Assembly: GCA_018402545.1 (NCBI GenBank) | Contig: JAGYIL010000001.1 | Location: 992,001 to 1,056,000 of the forward strand | Length of the DNA stretch: 64,000 bases | Source of the DNA: Saccharospirillum sp. | Lineage (GTDB): Bacteria > Pseudomonadota > Gammaproteobacteria > Pseudomonadales > Natronospirillaceae | Reading direction: 5' to 3' | In this document: piece after piece, positions 34,386 to 43,417 of the stretch | Layout: each line of letters begins with the position of its first letter | How positions within the stretch are numbered: position 1 is the first letter of the stretch | Position numbers and translations under genes: made by a program | Notes under the pieces: model-generated | Seen by the model: the letters and a program-made list of their open reading frames with translations, nothing else | Database searches by the model: none | Told to the model about the DNA's origin: nothing

Positions 34386-35576
34386 ATGTCCGCCAACCGA
34401 CTCGCCGATCGTACCCGACACATCGCGCCCTTTCACGTTATGGGCGTGCTCGCCAAGGCCCGGGCCATGGAAGCCGAAGGCCGGTCCGTGATTAGCTTAT
34501 TCGTTGGTGAGCCGGATTTTGGAACGCCCGAGGCAATCATAAAAGCGGGCCAGCAAGCATTGGCGGACGGACATACCGGTTACACCGCCGCGATGGGAAT
34601 ACCGGCTCTGCGAGCCGCCATTGCCGACCGCTACCAGCGCTGGCATGGCATTACCGTCGACCCGGCGCGAATAGCGGTAACTCCGGGTGGTTCAAGCGCC
34701 CTGTTACTGGCATTTGCGGCCACCATCGACCCCGGAAAGAGAGTGTTATTGCCCGAACCCGGTTACCCCTGCAACCGGCATTTCCTGCAAGTGCTTAATG
34801 GTCAGGGTGTCTCGGTGCCGCTGTCGAACGATGGCTTGCGACTGGATATTGCTGCACTCGAGGCCGCTGTGACTGATGAGACTACCGGTCTGTTGCTGGC
34901 GTCACCCTGCAATCCGACGGGTCAGGTGCTGTCCCGCGAAGAGTGGACCGCCGCTTCAAACTTTGCCCACCGTCATGATCTGTCCTTGTTTGCCGACGAA
35001 ATCTATCATGGTCTGACCTTTACCGAGGCATTGCCGCCGACAGCACTGGAAGTAAACGACGATGCCTGGGTCACGCAAAGCTTTTCGAAATTTTATGGCA
35101 TGACCGGCTGGCGTCTGGGTTGGGTTGTTGTGCCCGAATACGCGGTTGACGCTGCAGAACGCCTGGCGCAAAACCTGTTTTTATCTGCCCCCGCGATGGC
35201 CCAACAAGCTGCATTGACCGCTTTTACCCCCGAAGTAGAAAAAGAATGCTTTGACAGAGCCGTTGAACTCAAAGCACGCCGGGATACATTGGCACCGGCT
35301 ATCGAAGCGCTTGGATTACCCCTGTTGGCGCAACCGGATGGCGCTTTCTACCTCTATGTTGATGTGTCATCGGTGTGCGAAGACGCCATGGACTGGTGCC
35401 AGCAATTACTGGAGGAAACCGGTGTGGCGATTGCCCCGGGGTTGGATTTTGGCGGGGCTACTGAGCACAGTGCGGTGCGTATTGCTTACACCGTTTCGAT
35501 ATCTCGCCTGGAAGAAGCAGTTAGTAGAATCGGAGACTTTCTGGCGCGGCATCCTTATCTGTCCCGTCGAAAGTGA
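34386..35576 (+). CDS. PLP-dependent aminotransferase, class I/II
   Basis: A 396-residue fold-type I aminotransferase. The start at 34386 follows AGG at good spacing and gives the usual N-terminus (MSANRLADRTRHIAPFHVM); the track's 417-residue frame is longer. Diagnostic stretches are SLFVGEPDFGTPEAI, the phosphate-binding TPGGSSALLLAF, SPCNPTGQVLSREEW and the PLP lysine in SFSKFYGMTGWRLGWV. The substrate is not clear. It resembles the AspC/AlaA-like group called simply aminotransferase. Repeat copy D follows instead of a terminator. Confidence 0.9.
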   Translation: MSANRLADRTRHIAPFHVMGVLAKARAMEAEGRSVISLFVGEPDFGTPEAIIKAGQQALADGHTGYTAAMGIPALRAAIADRYQRWHGITVDPARIAVTPGGSSALLLAFAATIDPGKRVLLPEPGYPCNRHFLQVLNGQGVSVPLSNDGLRLDIAALEAAVTDETTGLLLASPCNPTGQVLSREEWTAASNFAHRHDLSLFADEIYHGLTFTEALPPTALEVNDDAWVTQSFSKFYGMTGWRLGWVVVPEYAVDAAERLAQNLFLSAPAMAQQAALTAFTPEVEKECFDRAVELKARRDTLAPAIEALGLPLLAQPDGAFYLYVDVSSVCEDAMDWCQQLLEETGVAIAPGLDFGGATEHSAVRIAYTVSISRLEEAVSRIGDFLARHPYLSRRK

Positions 35577-35648
35577 CGTCGGAAAATCGTAATTTTAATT
35601 CATTAGCGGTTTGTAGTTCTGTGAGATTTGGAAATTACTCCATAGCGA

Positions 35649-35764
35649 GTGCCGGCTACCGGGCAGGCCTGTCCGGGGTAGTCTGAGGCATGGATGCCGA
35701 AGCCTAGGCCCCATGGATGGGTTTACGCCGACCCCGGAGAGGCCTGCCCGGTGGCTGGTGCGGA
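35649..35764. repeat. Dispersed palindromic intergenic element, copy D (short form)
   Basis: Twenty-one-base arms at 35658–35678 (ACCGGGCAGGCCTGTCCGGG plus G) and 35732–35752 with one mismatch. The inside holds GGCATggATGCC and CCTAGGCC palindromes and the family block GGGTTTACGCCGACCCC. It is in the same orientation as copies B, E and G. It lies between convergent aminotransferase and Rieske genes; no T-run terminator is present in this 238-bp gap. Confidence 0.85.
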
Positions 35765-35814
35765 CTCATGCCATCTGAACTAGCCATTGGTTGGAAGTCA
35801 GCGGTGTCGACGAT

Positions 35815-36132
35815 TCACACTACCAGATACAAAACCTCATCCTTTACCGTAAATTCAGCCGGCTTCAAATAGTCCCCCTGGCAAGGGCCAGACAAACAAT
35901 GGCCCGTTTCTATTTCAAACAGAGCACCGTGGGTGGAGCACTGAATCAGGGCGCCGTCGAGATCCAGGAAATCGTTTTCCTGAAATTCCAGCTCAACGCC
36001 CAGGTGCGGGCATTCATTGTGGTAGACGAAAATCTCGCCGTCTTTGCGCACCGCAAATACCGGTTTGTCGGTGATGTCGAAGCCGAGTGACTCGCCTTCA
36101 TTCAGATCGTGAACAGAGCAAAGTTCGATCAT
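35815..36132 (-). CDS. Rieske [2Fe-2S] protein, NirD/ferredoxin-like
   Basis: 105 residues from the ATG at 36132, which has AGGAG five bases upstream; the track's start at 36159 is less likely. The cluster ligands are CPHLG (C-x-H) at about 41–45 and CSTHG (C-x2-H) at about 65–69, so one Rieske-type cluster is expected. It belongs to the small soluble Rieske group that serves as electron carrier for oxygenases or as NirD subunit; no oxygenase is near. It follows hmuV by 30 bases and is probably the last gene of that operon. The electron partner is unknown. Confidence 0.87.
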   Translation of the reverse strand: MIELCSVHDLNEGESLGFDITDKPVFAVRKDGEIFVYHNECPHLGVELEFQENDFLDLDGALIQCSTHGALFEIETGHCLSGPCQGDYLKPAEFTVKDEVLYLVV

Positions 36133-36162
36133 TGAGACTCCTGGTTCGAAATGACTCATGGG

Positions 36163-36942
36163 TTAATCCGGAATGATCAGCGGGCAATCGTGACGCGGGT
36201 GGCGTTGCACGGTGACCGCCAGATCGAAATAACGTTGCAGCGTATCAGTTTGGAAAACCTGGTCGGACGTGCCCTGTTCAACAATATGCCCCTGGTGCAA
36301 CAGCACCACCTGATCGGCGTAGCGGGCTGCCAGGTTCAGGTCGTGTACCACCAAGAGAATGCCCACCTCTCGCCGGGCAAAGTGTTGCACGGCTTTGAAT
36401 AGGGCCTGTTGATGGCTCAGGTCAAGCCCGGTGGTGGGCTCGTCGAGCAGCAGGAAACAGGGGCCTTCCGGTTGGGTTTCCCATATTTGAGCCAGCACCC
36501 GGGCCAGGTGAACGCGCTGTCGTTCGCCGCCACTGATGTCATCGATGCTGCGTTTGCTGAATTGGCTCAGATCACACAGCGCCAGCGCCTCCTGCACGAT
36601 CTGGCTATCCCGTTGGTGGCCGGTGTCATGAGGGTAGCGGCCGAGAGCGACTACTTCCTCGACGCGGAATTCGAAATTCAGCGCATGCTGCTGTGGCAAG
36701 ACGGACAGCAGGCGGGCTCTGTCCTGCCCCTGCCAGTCGCGGATCGGTTTGTCATGCAGGCTAACCTGACCCTGCTCTGGCGTGAGTTCGCCGCTCAGGG
36801 CTTTCAGCAAGGTACTCTTGCCCGCGCCGTTTTGCCCGATCAGGGCGGTGATCTTACCCGGCGCTACGGCGATAGACACATCCGTGAGTACGGGCTGACC
36901 CGGTAACAGGCTCAGCGTCAGCTGGTCGGCGCGCAGCGTCAT
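36163..36942 (-). CDS. hmuV: Heme/iron ABC transporter ATP-binding protein, HmuV-like
   Basis: A 259-residue ATPase. The start at 36942 overlaps the permease stop (ATGA); the track adds 41 residues of permease-frame sequence. Walker A is IGQNGAGKST, the Q-loop is LPQQHALNFEF, the signature is ISGGERQRVHLARVLAQI, and Walker B is FLLLDEPTTGLDL. The form with a long insert before the D-loop and the ending HPRHDCPLIIP fits HmuV. It powers heme (or siderophore) import with the permease beside it. Substrate choice by sequence alone is uncertain. Confidence 0.87.
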   Translation of the reverse strand: MTLRADQLTLSLLPGQPVLTDVSIAVAPGKITALIGQNGAGKSTLLKALSGELTPEQGQVSLHDKPIRDWQGQDRARLLSVLPQQHALNFEFRVEEVVALGRYPHDTGHQRDSQIVQEALALCDLSQFSKRSIDDISGGERQRVHLARVLAQIWETQPEGPCFLLLDEPTTGLDLSHQQALFKAVQHFARREVGILLVVHDLNLAARYADQVVLLHQGHIVEQGTSDQVFQTDTLQRYFDLAVTVQRHPRHDCPLIIPD

Positions 36943-37961
36943 GATAGCCGGCCCCGCTGACGATGGATCAAATAGATAAAAAACGGACCGCCGAGCAAGG
37001 ACGTAATTATGCCTACGGGCAGCTCGGCCGGGCTCAGCACGGAGCGGGCGAGCCAGTCGGCCCACAGGGTCAGCAGGGCACCCAGTGCCAGGCTGAGTGG
37101 CAGCAAACGACGGTGGTCAGCGCCGGTCAGCATGCGCACAATGTGCGGCACAACCAGGCCAATAAAGCCGATGATGCCAGTAAAGGCAACAGCGGCACCC
37201 ACCCCTGCGGCGCTGAGGTAGACAATGCGCCGTTTCAGCACCGGAACATCAAAACCCAGGTGGCGACATTCGGATTCGCCCAGCAACAGGGCGTTGAGCG
37301 GCCGCCACAGCCGGTAAGCCAGAGGCGCGATGATGGCCAGCACCGCCGCGGTGATCGCCACGCCCGACCAGCTGGCCGCCGCAAAGCTGCCCAGGCTCCA
37401 GAACGTCAGGGTTCGCAGTTGCTCATTCGTGGCCAGATAAGCGCACAGGCCAATGCCGGCGGCGGCTACCATATTGAAGGCAACGCCCGCGAGAATCAGC
37501 CGCAGCGGTGAATAGTGGCTGCTTTGCCCGATCAGCATGACCAGGCGGGTCGCGGCCAGGCCGCCACCAAAGGCGACCAGGGGTAGCAGGAAGGGTCGCA
37601 AAGCAACGGGCAGGGCATTGGGCAGGTTACTGGCCAGAACCAGAACGACGACCACCATCAGGGTGGCGCCGCTGGATACCCCCATCAAACCGGGCTCCGC
37701 CAGGGGGTTGCGAAACAGCCCCTGAATCAGTACCCCGCACACCGCCAGCAGCGCACCCACACAGAGTGCCAGCAGGGTTCTGGGAATGCGGATCTGCCAG
37801 AGAATCAGCCCCTGCAAATCGTCGCCGGGGCCGGTAACGAGGTGTTTCAGCAGGCCAGACCAGGGCAGATGCGTGGGGCCGGTCGCCAGACTGGCAAGCA
37901 GCGTGACCGCAAACACCCCGATCAGCCCTGCCCACAGCCAGGCTGCGGGCACTTGCTTCAT
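36939..37961 (-). CDS. hmuU: FecCD-family heme/iron ABC permease, HmuU-like
   Basis: A 340-residue inner-membrane permease with about ten hydrophobic helices. Family signatures are RIPRTLLALCVGALLAVCG, LIQGLFRNPLAEPGLMGVSSG and FIGLVVPHIVRMLTGADHR. It overlaps both neighbours by four bases. No periplasmic binding protein is in this operon; the intact binding protein at 17.2–18.1 kb is the only candidate in the window. Confidence 0.88.
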   Translation of the reverse strand: MKQVPAAWLWAGLIGVFAVTLLASLATGPTHLPWSGLLKHLVTGPGDDLQGLILWQIRIPRTLLALCVGALLAVCGVLIQGLFRNPLAEPGLMGVSSGATLMVVVVLVLASNLPNALPVALRPFLLPLVAFGGGLAATRLVMLIGQSSHYSPLRLILAGVAFNMVAAAGIGLCAYLATNEQLRTLTFWSLGSFAAASWSGVAITAAVLAIIAPLAYRLWRPLNALLLGESECRHLGFDVPVLKRRIVYLSAAGVGAAVAFTGIIGFIGLVVPHIVRMLTGADHRRLLPLSLALGALLTLWADWLARSVLSPAELPVGIITSLLGGPFFIYLIHRQRGRLS

Positions 37962-39346
37962 TGCGCCTCCAACAGCGTGCGTGCCTGCGAGCGCAGCAAT
38001 TGATCCTGATTGCCACTGATGGCATCGAGCTCCCAGACTTCCAGCCGGGACCCGTCAGACAGGGTGACATCGCGCACCAGTGATACTTCGATGCTGCGGT
38101 TCAGCTCGGCATCCTGCAGCATGGGTTCGGCCAAATAGAGTGTATCGCGGGGCTGCAGGGCACTGACCTGTTGCAACCACTGGGAAGCATCGCCTGCAAC
38201 CAGAGGCAGGGGGATGCCATGCTTGGTGGTTCTGGAAACAAAGGCCGGGCCTGCGCTTAGCGAATAGCCAAAACTGGGCTGCTGCCGGCGCGATTGCTGG
38301 TGCAGCTGCTCGGCGGCCATTTGCAGCACCCGGGCCGCGCAGACGGCATTCATGGAGTAATGGTCTTCGTCGCTCAGGCCAAAGACCAGCGTGAAGCCTT
38401 CGGGCAGCAGTACGCCTCCGTAGAGCTCGCCCACCTGGGTGATCAGATGCTCATACCGGGCCCAGAGCCCCTGTAACTGGTGGGCATCGTAATGGCGGGT
38501 CAGGGCATCCCAGTTGTGGCATTGCACATTGAGCAGGGCAACATCGCAGTAAGCCCCTTTTTCACCCACCAGGTGGGTTTGCTCAAGCAGGCGTTCCGCT
38601 TCGGCAGAATCGGTTGAGGTAGCCAGGGTGCGCAGTACCTGGGCATTGCGATCCAGCGCATTGCTCAGGCGTTGCACCAGCATGCGGATCTGGTGTTCGG
38701 GAGGCCCACTGAACGCATCGCGCCATTCCGGAATCTGCTCGCTCAGTTGGGTGGCGAGCTTCTGGGTCGCCTGATCCTGCAGGCGGGTGCGCCAGCCAAT
38801 CAGACCCGCCGCTAAAGCCAGGGCCAGCAGGTTAAACAGAAACCAGGCGCGGTAGGCACGCTCCTGCCAGGAACGCAGCGGCCGGTCGTCGAGTTGTACT
38901 TCAACGTTGCCGAGCAAATCAGACTCAAAGTAGACCGGATGGCTGAACCGGTCGATGGCATTGGGGTTGCGGCCGCCGGGACGCGACGTCAGCGTAATGT
39001 CCTGGCTGGTAGAGTTCAGGCTGGCATTGAACACCAGCGGCTCTTCGGCAGTGCGATTCAGCAGCAGGCTGATGGCCAGCCGGTCGCCGCGTTGCAGTGG
39101 CGCGGCAATGTCGAACGCCAGAGTTCGGGCCAGGCTTTCGCCGAGGCGCTGGCCAGCCTGCGCCAGGGCATCGCTGGCAGGCTGATACCAGAACAGCCAG
39201 AGCATCAGGTTCACCGTGACCAGCAGCGCCAGCGCAAAACCGGTTAGCGGTTGCCACAGCCAGCGTTGCCAGTGTCGGGACAACAGGCCTTTGGCCGCGT
39301 GGCGGGCGTCGGGTTGTGTCTGGGGAGTTCGCGTGTCTGCCGTCAT
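37958..39346 (-). CDS. Membrane protein with cyclase-like domain, AhpA-like
   Basis: 462 residues. First membrane helix at about 35–55 (FALALLVTVNLMLWLFW), an extracytoplasmic stretch to about 165, second helix (FLFNLLALALAAGLIGW), then a cytoplasmic region whose C-terminal part (from about 265, CDVALLNVQCHNWDALTR) resembles a class III nucleotidyl cyclase fold. Metal-binding residues are not obvious, so catalysis is doubtful. A similar gene lies next to serB in Pseudomonas (PA4961, called AhpA in some entries); the name is from memory. Here it heads an overlapping operon with the heme permease. Role unknown. Confidence 0.65.
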   Translation of the reverse strand: MTADTRTPQTQPDARHAAKGLLSRHWQRWLWQPLTGFALALLVTVNLMLWLFWYQPASDALAQAGQRLGESLARTLAFDIAAPLQRGDRLAISLLLNRTAEEPLVFNASLNSTSQDITLTSRPGGRNPNAIDRFSHPVYFESDLLGNVEVQLDDRPLRSWQERAYRAWFLFNLLALALAAGLIGWRTRLQDQATQKLATQLSEQIPEWRDAFSGPPEHQIRMLVQRLSNALDRNAQVLRTLATSTDSAEAERLLEQTHLVGEKGAYCDVALLNVQCHNWDALTRHYDAHQLQGLWARYEHLITQVGELYGGVLLPEGFTLVFGLSDEDHYSMNAVCAARVLQMAAEQLHQQSRRQQPSFGYSLSAGPAFVSRTTKHGIPLPLVAGDASQWLQQVSALQPRDTLYLAEPMLQDAELNRSIEVSLVRDVTLSDGSRLEVWELDAISGNQDQLLRSQARTLLEAQ

Positions 39347-39615
39347 ACAGGGTGTCGGGGTGCTCTGGTGGTGAAATAAGTCCGGGCCCGGTGTTCGGAA
39401 CTTCCTTAATTGTTCCGCGGCGTCCCAGTCGATACAATACCGCGGCCTGTCACCATGGTGGCAGCCGCGGCCCGGCCAGCGGAGCCCCTGTTTGCCAGTG
39501 GGGAGCGCCTGCCGTGCTCAAGGCGGCTATGGTAGCGGTATTTCGGGCTATAAAGAACCCGCGGTTCAGTGAATCCGCACAGTCCACACCCTGTCCCAAT
39601 CAATGAGGAAACAGC

Positions 39616-39795
39616 ATGAGTAATTCGGTAGAGCAGTTGCACGCCCAACTGAGTCAGATCAAGAAAGGCCTGTTTATGATGGGGCCGGACCGGGTTCGCG
39701 CCATGTCCACCCACGAAACAGAAGACCTGATCGTTGAGTTGCAAACCGTTACCGACCAGGCGCTGGCCGAACTGGCCAATCTGAAGAGCGAGTAA
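39616..39795 (+). CDS. Small hypothetical protein upstream of serB
   Basis: A 59-residue ORF too short for the track. It starts with ATG after a good site (GAGGAAACAGC) and ends 24 bases before serB, on the same strand. It is acidic and largely helical (VEQLHAQLSQIKKGLFMM, HETEDLIVELQTVTDQALAEL), with no signal peptide or membrane segment. Heptad-like leucine spacing hints at a small coiled-coil. It is probably co-transcribed with serB. I do not recognise it. Confidence 0.65.
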   Translation: MSNSVEQLHAQLSQIKKGLFMMGPDRVRAMSTHETEDLIVELQTVTDQALAELANLKSE

Positions 39796-39819
39796 TTCCA
39801 CCGACCGGAGCCGTGCCTG

Positions 39820-41031
39820 GTGAGTTCCATTTTAATGTTAAAGGTGAGTGGTCACGACCGCATGGGTCTGACCGCCGAGCTCACCACAACGCTGGCTGAA
39901 TTTGGCGTCATCCTCCTCGACATGGGCCAGTCGGTCATTCACGACCAGGTCTCCCTGGGCATGTTGCTGCAATTGCCCGAGGGTGCCGACACCTCGGGCG
40001 TGCTCAAGGAAATACTGTTCAAGGCCCATGAACTGGGCATTCATGCCCGTTTCACCCCGGTCGAAGAACCCGCCTACACCGACTGGGTTGGCCAGCAAGG
40101 CAAAGACCGTTATGTGCTCACCCTTCTCGCGCGCCGCATTACCGCCGAGCAGCTGGCCCGAGTGTCTACCGTGGTCAGTGAGCAGGGCCTGAACATTCAG
40201 GACATCACCCGTCTGACCGGTCGAATCCCGCTGGATGCACCGGCAGACAGTGGCAAAGCCTGTATTGAGCTGACCCTGCGCGGTCAACCGAGCAACCCGG
40301 ATGCCCTGCGCCTGGCGTTTCTGGACATCAGCAGTCAGCTCGACATTGACGTCGCCTTTCAGCAAGACACCGTCTACCGGCGCAACCGCCGCCTGGTGTG
40401 CTTCGATATGGACTCAACGCTGATCGAAACTGAAGTGATTGACGAACTGGCCCGGGCGGCCGGGGTAGGCGAGCAGGTCGCGGGCATTACTGAACGGGCG
40501 ATGTCCGGCGAGCTCGATTTTCAGCAAAGTTTCCGGCAGCGCATGGCATTGTTGAAAGGGCTGGATGAATCGGTGCTGGCCGGCATTGCGGCCCAGCTGC
40601 CGATCACCGAGGGCGCCGAGCGGCTGATTCGTACGTTGCGGGCCTATGGCTTTAAAACTGCGATTTTGTCGGGCGGTTTTACCTATTTTGGTCACTATCT
40701 GCAGCAGCGTCTCGGCATCGACTACGTGTACGCCAACGAACTCGAAATTGCCGATGGCCGGGTAACCGGCGAAGTGAAAGGCGTTATTGTAGACGGTGCC
40801 CGCAAGGCTGAACTGCTGCACGAACTGGCGCAACGGGAAGGTATTCAGCTGGAACAAACCATCGCCGTGGGAGATGGTGCCAACGATCTACCGATGCTCA
40901 GCCAGGCTGGCCTCGGCATTGCCTTTCGCGCCAAGCCCATTGTGCGGGAGAGTGCACGCCACGCGATATCAACCCTGGGGCTGGATGCGGTGTTGTATCT
41001 GCTTGGTTTTCGCGATCAGGATATTCACTGA
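39820..41031 (+). CDS. serB: Phosphoserine phosphatase
   Basis: A 403-residue enzyme with N-terminal ACT-type domains (LMLKVSGHDRMGLTAELTTT and YVLTLLARRITAEQL) and a HAD-family phosphatase domain from about residue 190. The catalytic motif is FDMDSTLIETEVIDELA; motif II is ILSGGF and motif III is VGDGANDLPML. It carries out the last step of serine synthesis. The start is a GTG with GGAG nine bases upstream; ATG at 39835 is the alternative. Divergent position to the AhpA-like gene and adjacency to fimX match P. aeruginosa. Confidence 0.95.
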   Translation: MSSILMLKVSGHDRMGLTAELTTTLAEFGVILLDMGQSVIHDQVSLGMLLQLPEGADTSGVLKEILFKAHELGIHARFTPVEEPAYTDWVGQQGKDRYVLTLLARRITAEQLARVSTVVSEQGLNIQDITRLTGRIPLDAPADSGKACIELTLRGQPSNPDALRLAFLDISSQLDIDVAFQQDTVYRRNRRLVCFDMDSTLIETEVIDELARAAGVGEQVAGITERAMSGELDFQQSFRQRMALLKGLDESVLAGIAAQLPITEGAERLIRTLRAYGFKTAILSGGFTYFGHYLQQRLGIDYVYANELEIADGRVTGEVKGVIVDGARKAELLHELAQREGIQLEQTIAVGDGANDLPMLSQAGLGIAFRAKPIVRESARHAISTLGLDAVLYLLGFRDQDIH

Positions 41032-41094
41032 ATAATATTCACCCCGACCCCGTCTGGTTCACGCATACTCAAGGTTCTGTGGGGCTAGGAGACT

Positions 41095-41283
41095 AGCGAT
41101 GGGTGCCGGGTATGCCCCTGTGGGGTAGTCCGCAGCAGGGACTAAAACGCCGGGAGCGTTTTAGCATGAGCGAAGCGAGCCCGAAGGGTGAATCCCAGGG
41201 ATGGGATTCATACCCTGCGGCCTAGGCTCCATGGACGGATTTACGCCGACCCCACAGGGGCATACCCGGTGCCCGGCGCGGGC
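41095..41283. repeat. Dispersed palindromic intergenic element, copy E (long form)
   Basis: Perfect 20-bp arms CCGGGTATGCCCCTGTGGGG (41106–41125) and its complement at 41250–41269. The core includes CTAAAACGC-CGGGA-GCGTTTTAG, GAATCCCA…TGGGATTC and GGCCTAGGC. It is inverted relative to copies A and F but almost the same in the core. It lies between convergent serB and fimX, a 298-bp gap without any other terminator. Confidence 0.88.
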
Positions 41284-41329
41284 CAAAACCTCTCTGTCGA
41301 ATCGAACGCCAGTACTTGAGCTGCAGCAC

Positions 41330-43417
41330 TCAGACCGCCTCTTCTTCATCGTTGGCATCGAACTCGTAGTCCATGCCGGTCAGCGGTGCCTGAACGTAGT
41401 AACCCTGAATGTAATTGACACCCAGCTCCCACAACGAGGCGAGGACTTCCGCGCTCTCGATTTGCGGGACGATGGAGTTGATGTCCTGCTTGTGGATCGC
41501 ATTGACCAGGGTTTCCAGCGGGGCCATGGCTTTGTCGTCCGACGTCAGCGCTTCAATAAAGCTGCCATCGACGCGAATGTAGTCGATGTCGAGGTGACGC
41601 GTCACCGACAGGCCGCTTTCAATCAAACCGAAGTGGGTAAGCGCCAGCTTGCACTTGAGCAGTGCCAGGCCCTTGCTGAAGGCCTTGGCGACTTTCAGGT
41701 AGCTTTGGGCCTGTTCTTCGGTGACCTGGAAGGTCAGCGCATCGCCGGGGAGCTTGGAGGCCTTCAGTGCACTGTTAACCCAGGGAAGGAAGGTGGGGTC
41801 CTGGATTGAGCTGGGCGTCAGATGAATGAACACCTGGGTGTTGTGACCGCGCTTGCGATGCTCGGCCAGCGTCTTGATGGTGTTCAGCACCACCCAGCGG
41901 TCGAGTTTTGCGCCCAGGTCCCGCGCTTCGATCAGCGGCAGAAACTCTTCCGGCAGGACATCGGTACCGTCCTTGTCGACCAGGCGCAGCAATACATCGT
42001 AATGTTCCCGGCTGTCGCCTCTGAGGCTGATGATCGGCTGGAACAAAATGCGGAAACCGTCGTTTTCAAGGGCGTGGTCGACTTTGCCGGCCAGATTGTC
42101 GTCCGACAGATTGGCGATGTCGGATTTGTCGTAATACTGCACCCCGGTCTTTTCATGGACGGCGCGCGTATAGGCCTGGTGCGCATGGCTCAGCGCCTCC
42201 TGGCCACTCTGACAGCGCTCGTCGATGTGCGCGATGCCAAAGGCCACCTCGACCGGCAGTGTGCGACCATCGACCTCAAACAAATGATCGGCGATCTCCT
42301 TGCGCACCTTGAGGGCGTCGGCTTTGATGTTGTCGATATTGCCCTGGGCCAGCAGCAAGGCAAAGCTGTCGTCACCGTAGCGCGCCAGCAATGAATCGGC
42401 TGGCTGGTACTGGGCATACACCTCGGCCAGCTCTTTCAGAATAACGTCGGTACCGGCTATGCCGGCCTTGGTTTTCAGGTCGCTGAAGTTGGCAACGCCG
42501 ATGTGCATCACTATTTGGCTGGTGTTGGACTTCAGGACTTGCTGATAGGCCGTTTTCAGCGCGTCGGTGAAATGCTGGCGATTATAGAGCCCGGTTACCA
42601 GATCCTGTGAGCTGATTTCCTTGATCTTGGCCTGCAGTTCTTCGTTGTCGGCATCGTTGCGGCGAATGACCAGCTGAGTGCAGGGTTCACCTTCATAGCT
42701 CGCCCCCGACAGTGTCATGCGAATATTGAACGCCTCACCATTGACGTGTTCTGCGACGCACGTCAGTTCACCGGTTGACCCGTCGCGATAGGTTTTCAGC
42801 GAGCTTTTGAGTTTGTCGAGGTCTTTGCGGGCGATCAGGTCCATGATCGGGGTGCTTTGCAGTTCTTCGAGGTCGTCGTAGCCAAACAGGGTCTGGTAGG
42901 CTTCATTAGCGTAGATGTGCATGCCTTCATGAACATAGGCAATGGCATCGACAGAGCTGTCGAGCAGTAACTGACAGCGCTTTTCGGTTTCCTGAAGGCT
43001 GGCTCGTGTCTCGCGCAGTTCACGGCGGGCTTTCAGCGCCGCTTTTTCCCGTTTGACCGCGCTGACCAGGTGTTGCTCTTCACCCTCAACCAGCACGTCG
43101 GTCAGGCCGGTAGCCAGAGCCTCGCCGATGCGCTCGGCATCGTATGTCTCTATCAGCGCCAGAATGGGAAGGTCTTTGCCGGCCCGTTGAATGGAGGCCA
43201 CAGCGGCTGTCGGGTCAACGGTCTGGGTATCCAGCTTGACCAGTAACATATCCCAATGCTGTTCCGACAGAACGGTTTCCAGTTCACTCAGGCTGGCGAT
43301 AAAGTGGGAGCGAACGGCCTGGCCAGCATTACGCAGGCTGCTGAGCAGCGGTTCTGCCTCACTTTGAGTGTCATGGATTACCAGAAGTCGGAGTGCGCTT
43401 GCGTTACTTTCAGACAT
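41330..43417 (-). CDS. fimX: FimX-like cyclic-di-GMP effector (REC-PAS-GGDEF-EAL)
   Basis: 695 residues (P. aeruginosa FimX is 691). Domains in order: receiver-like at 1–125 (RLLVIHDTQSEAEPLLSSL), PAS at about 145–265, degenerate GGDEF at about 275–430 (the motif reads GDDSF) and EAL-like at about 440–680 (DVL in place of EAL: YDVLLRLVD). Both catalytic motifs are lost, as in FimX, which binds c-di-GMP with its EAL domain and promotes type IV pilus assembly at the pole. Adjacency to serB and to the next gene matches P. aeruginosa. It is a likely link between second messenger and pili. Confidence 0.85.
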   Translation of the reverse strand: MSESNASALRLLVIHDTQSEAEPLLSSLRNAGQAVRSHFIASLSELETVLSEQHWDMLLVKLDTQTVDPTAAVASIQRAGKDLPILALIETYDAERIGEALATGLTDVLVEGEEQHLVSAVKREKAALKARRELRETRASLQETEKRCQLLLDSSVDAIAYVHEGMHIYANEAYQTLFGYDDLEELQSTPIMDLIARKDLDKLKSSLKTYRDGSTGELTCVAEHVNGEAFNIRMTLSGASYEGEPCTQLVIRRNDADNEELQAKIKEISSQDLVTGLYNRQHFTDALKTAYQQVLKSNTSQIVMHIGVANFSDLKTKAGIAGTDVILKELAEVYAQYQPADSLLARYGDDSFALLLAQGNIDNIKADALKVRKEIADHLFEVDGRTLPVEVAFGIAHIDERCQSGQEALSHAHQAYTRAVHEKTGVQYYDKSDIANLSDDNLAGKVDHALENDGFRILFQPIISLRGDSREHYDVLLRLVDKDGTDVLPEEFLPLIEARDLGAKLDRWVVLNTIKTLAEHRKRGHNTQVFIHLTPSSIQDPTFLPWVNSALKASKLPGDALTFQVTEEQAQSYLKVAKAFSKGLALLKCKLALTHFGLIESGLSVTRHLDIDYIRVDGSFIEALTSDDKAMAPLETLVNAIHKQDINSIVPQIESAEVLASLWELGVNYIQGYYVQAPLTGMDYEFDANDEEEAV

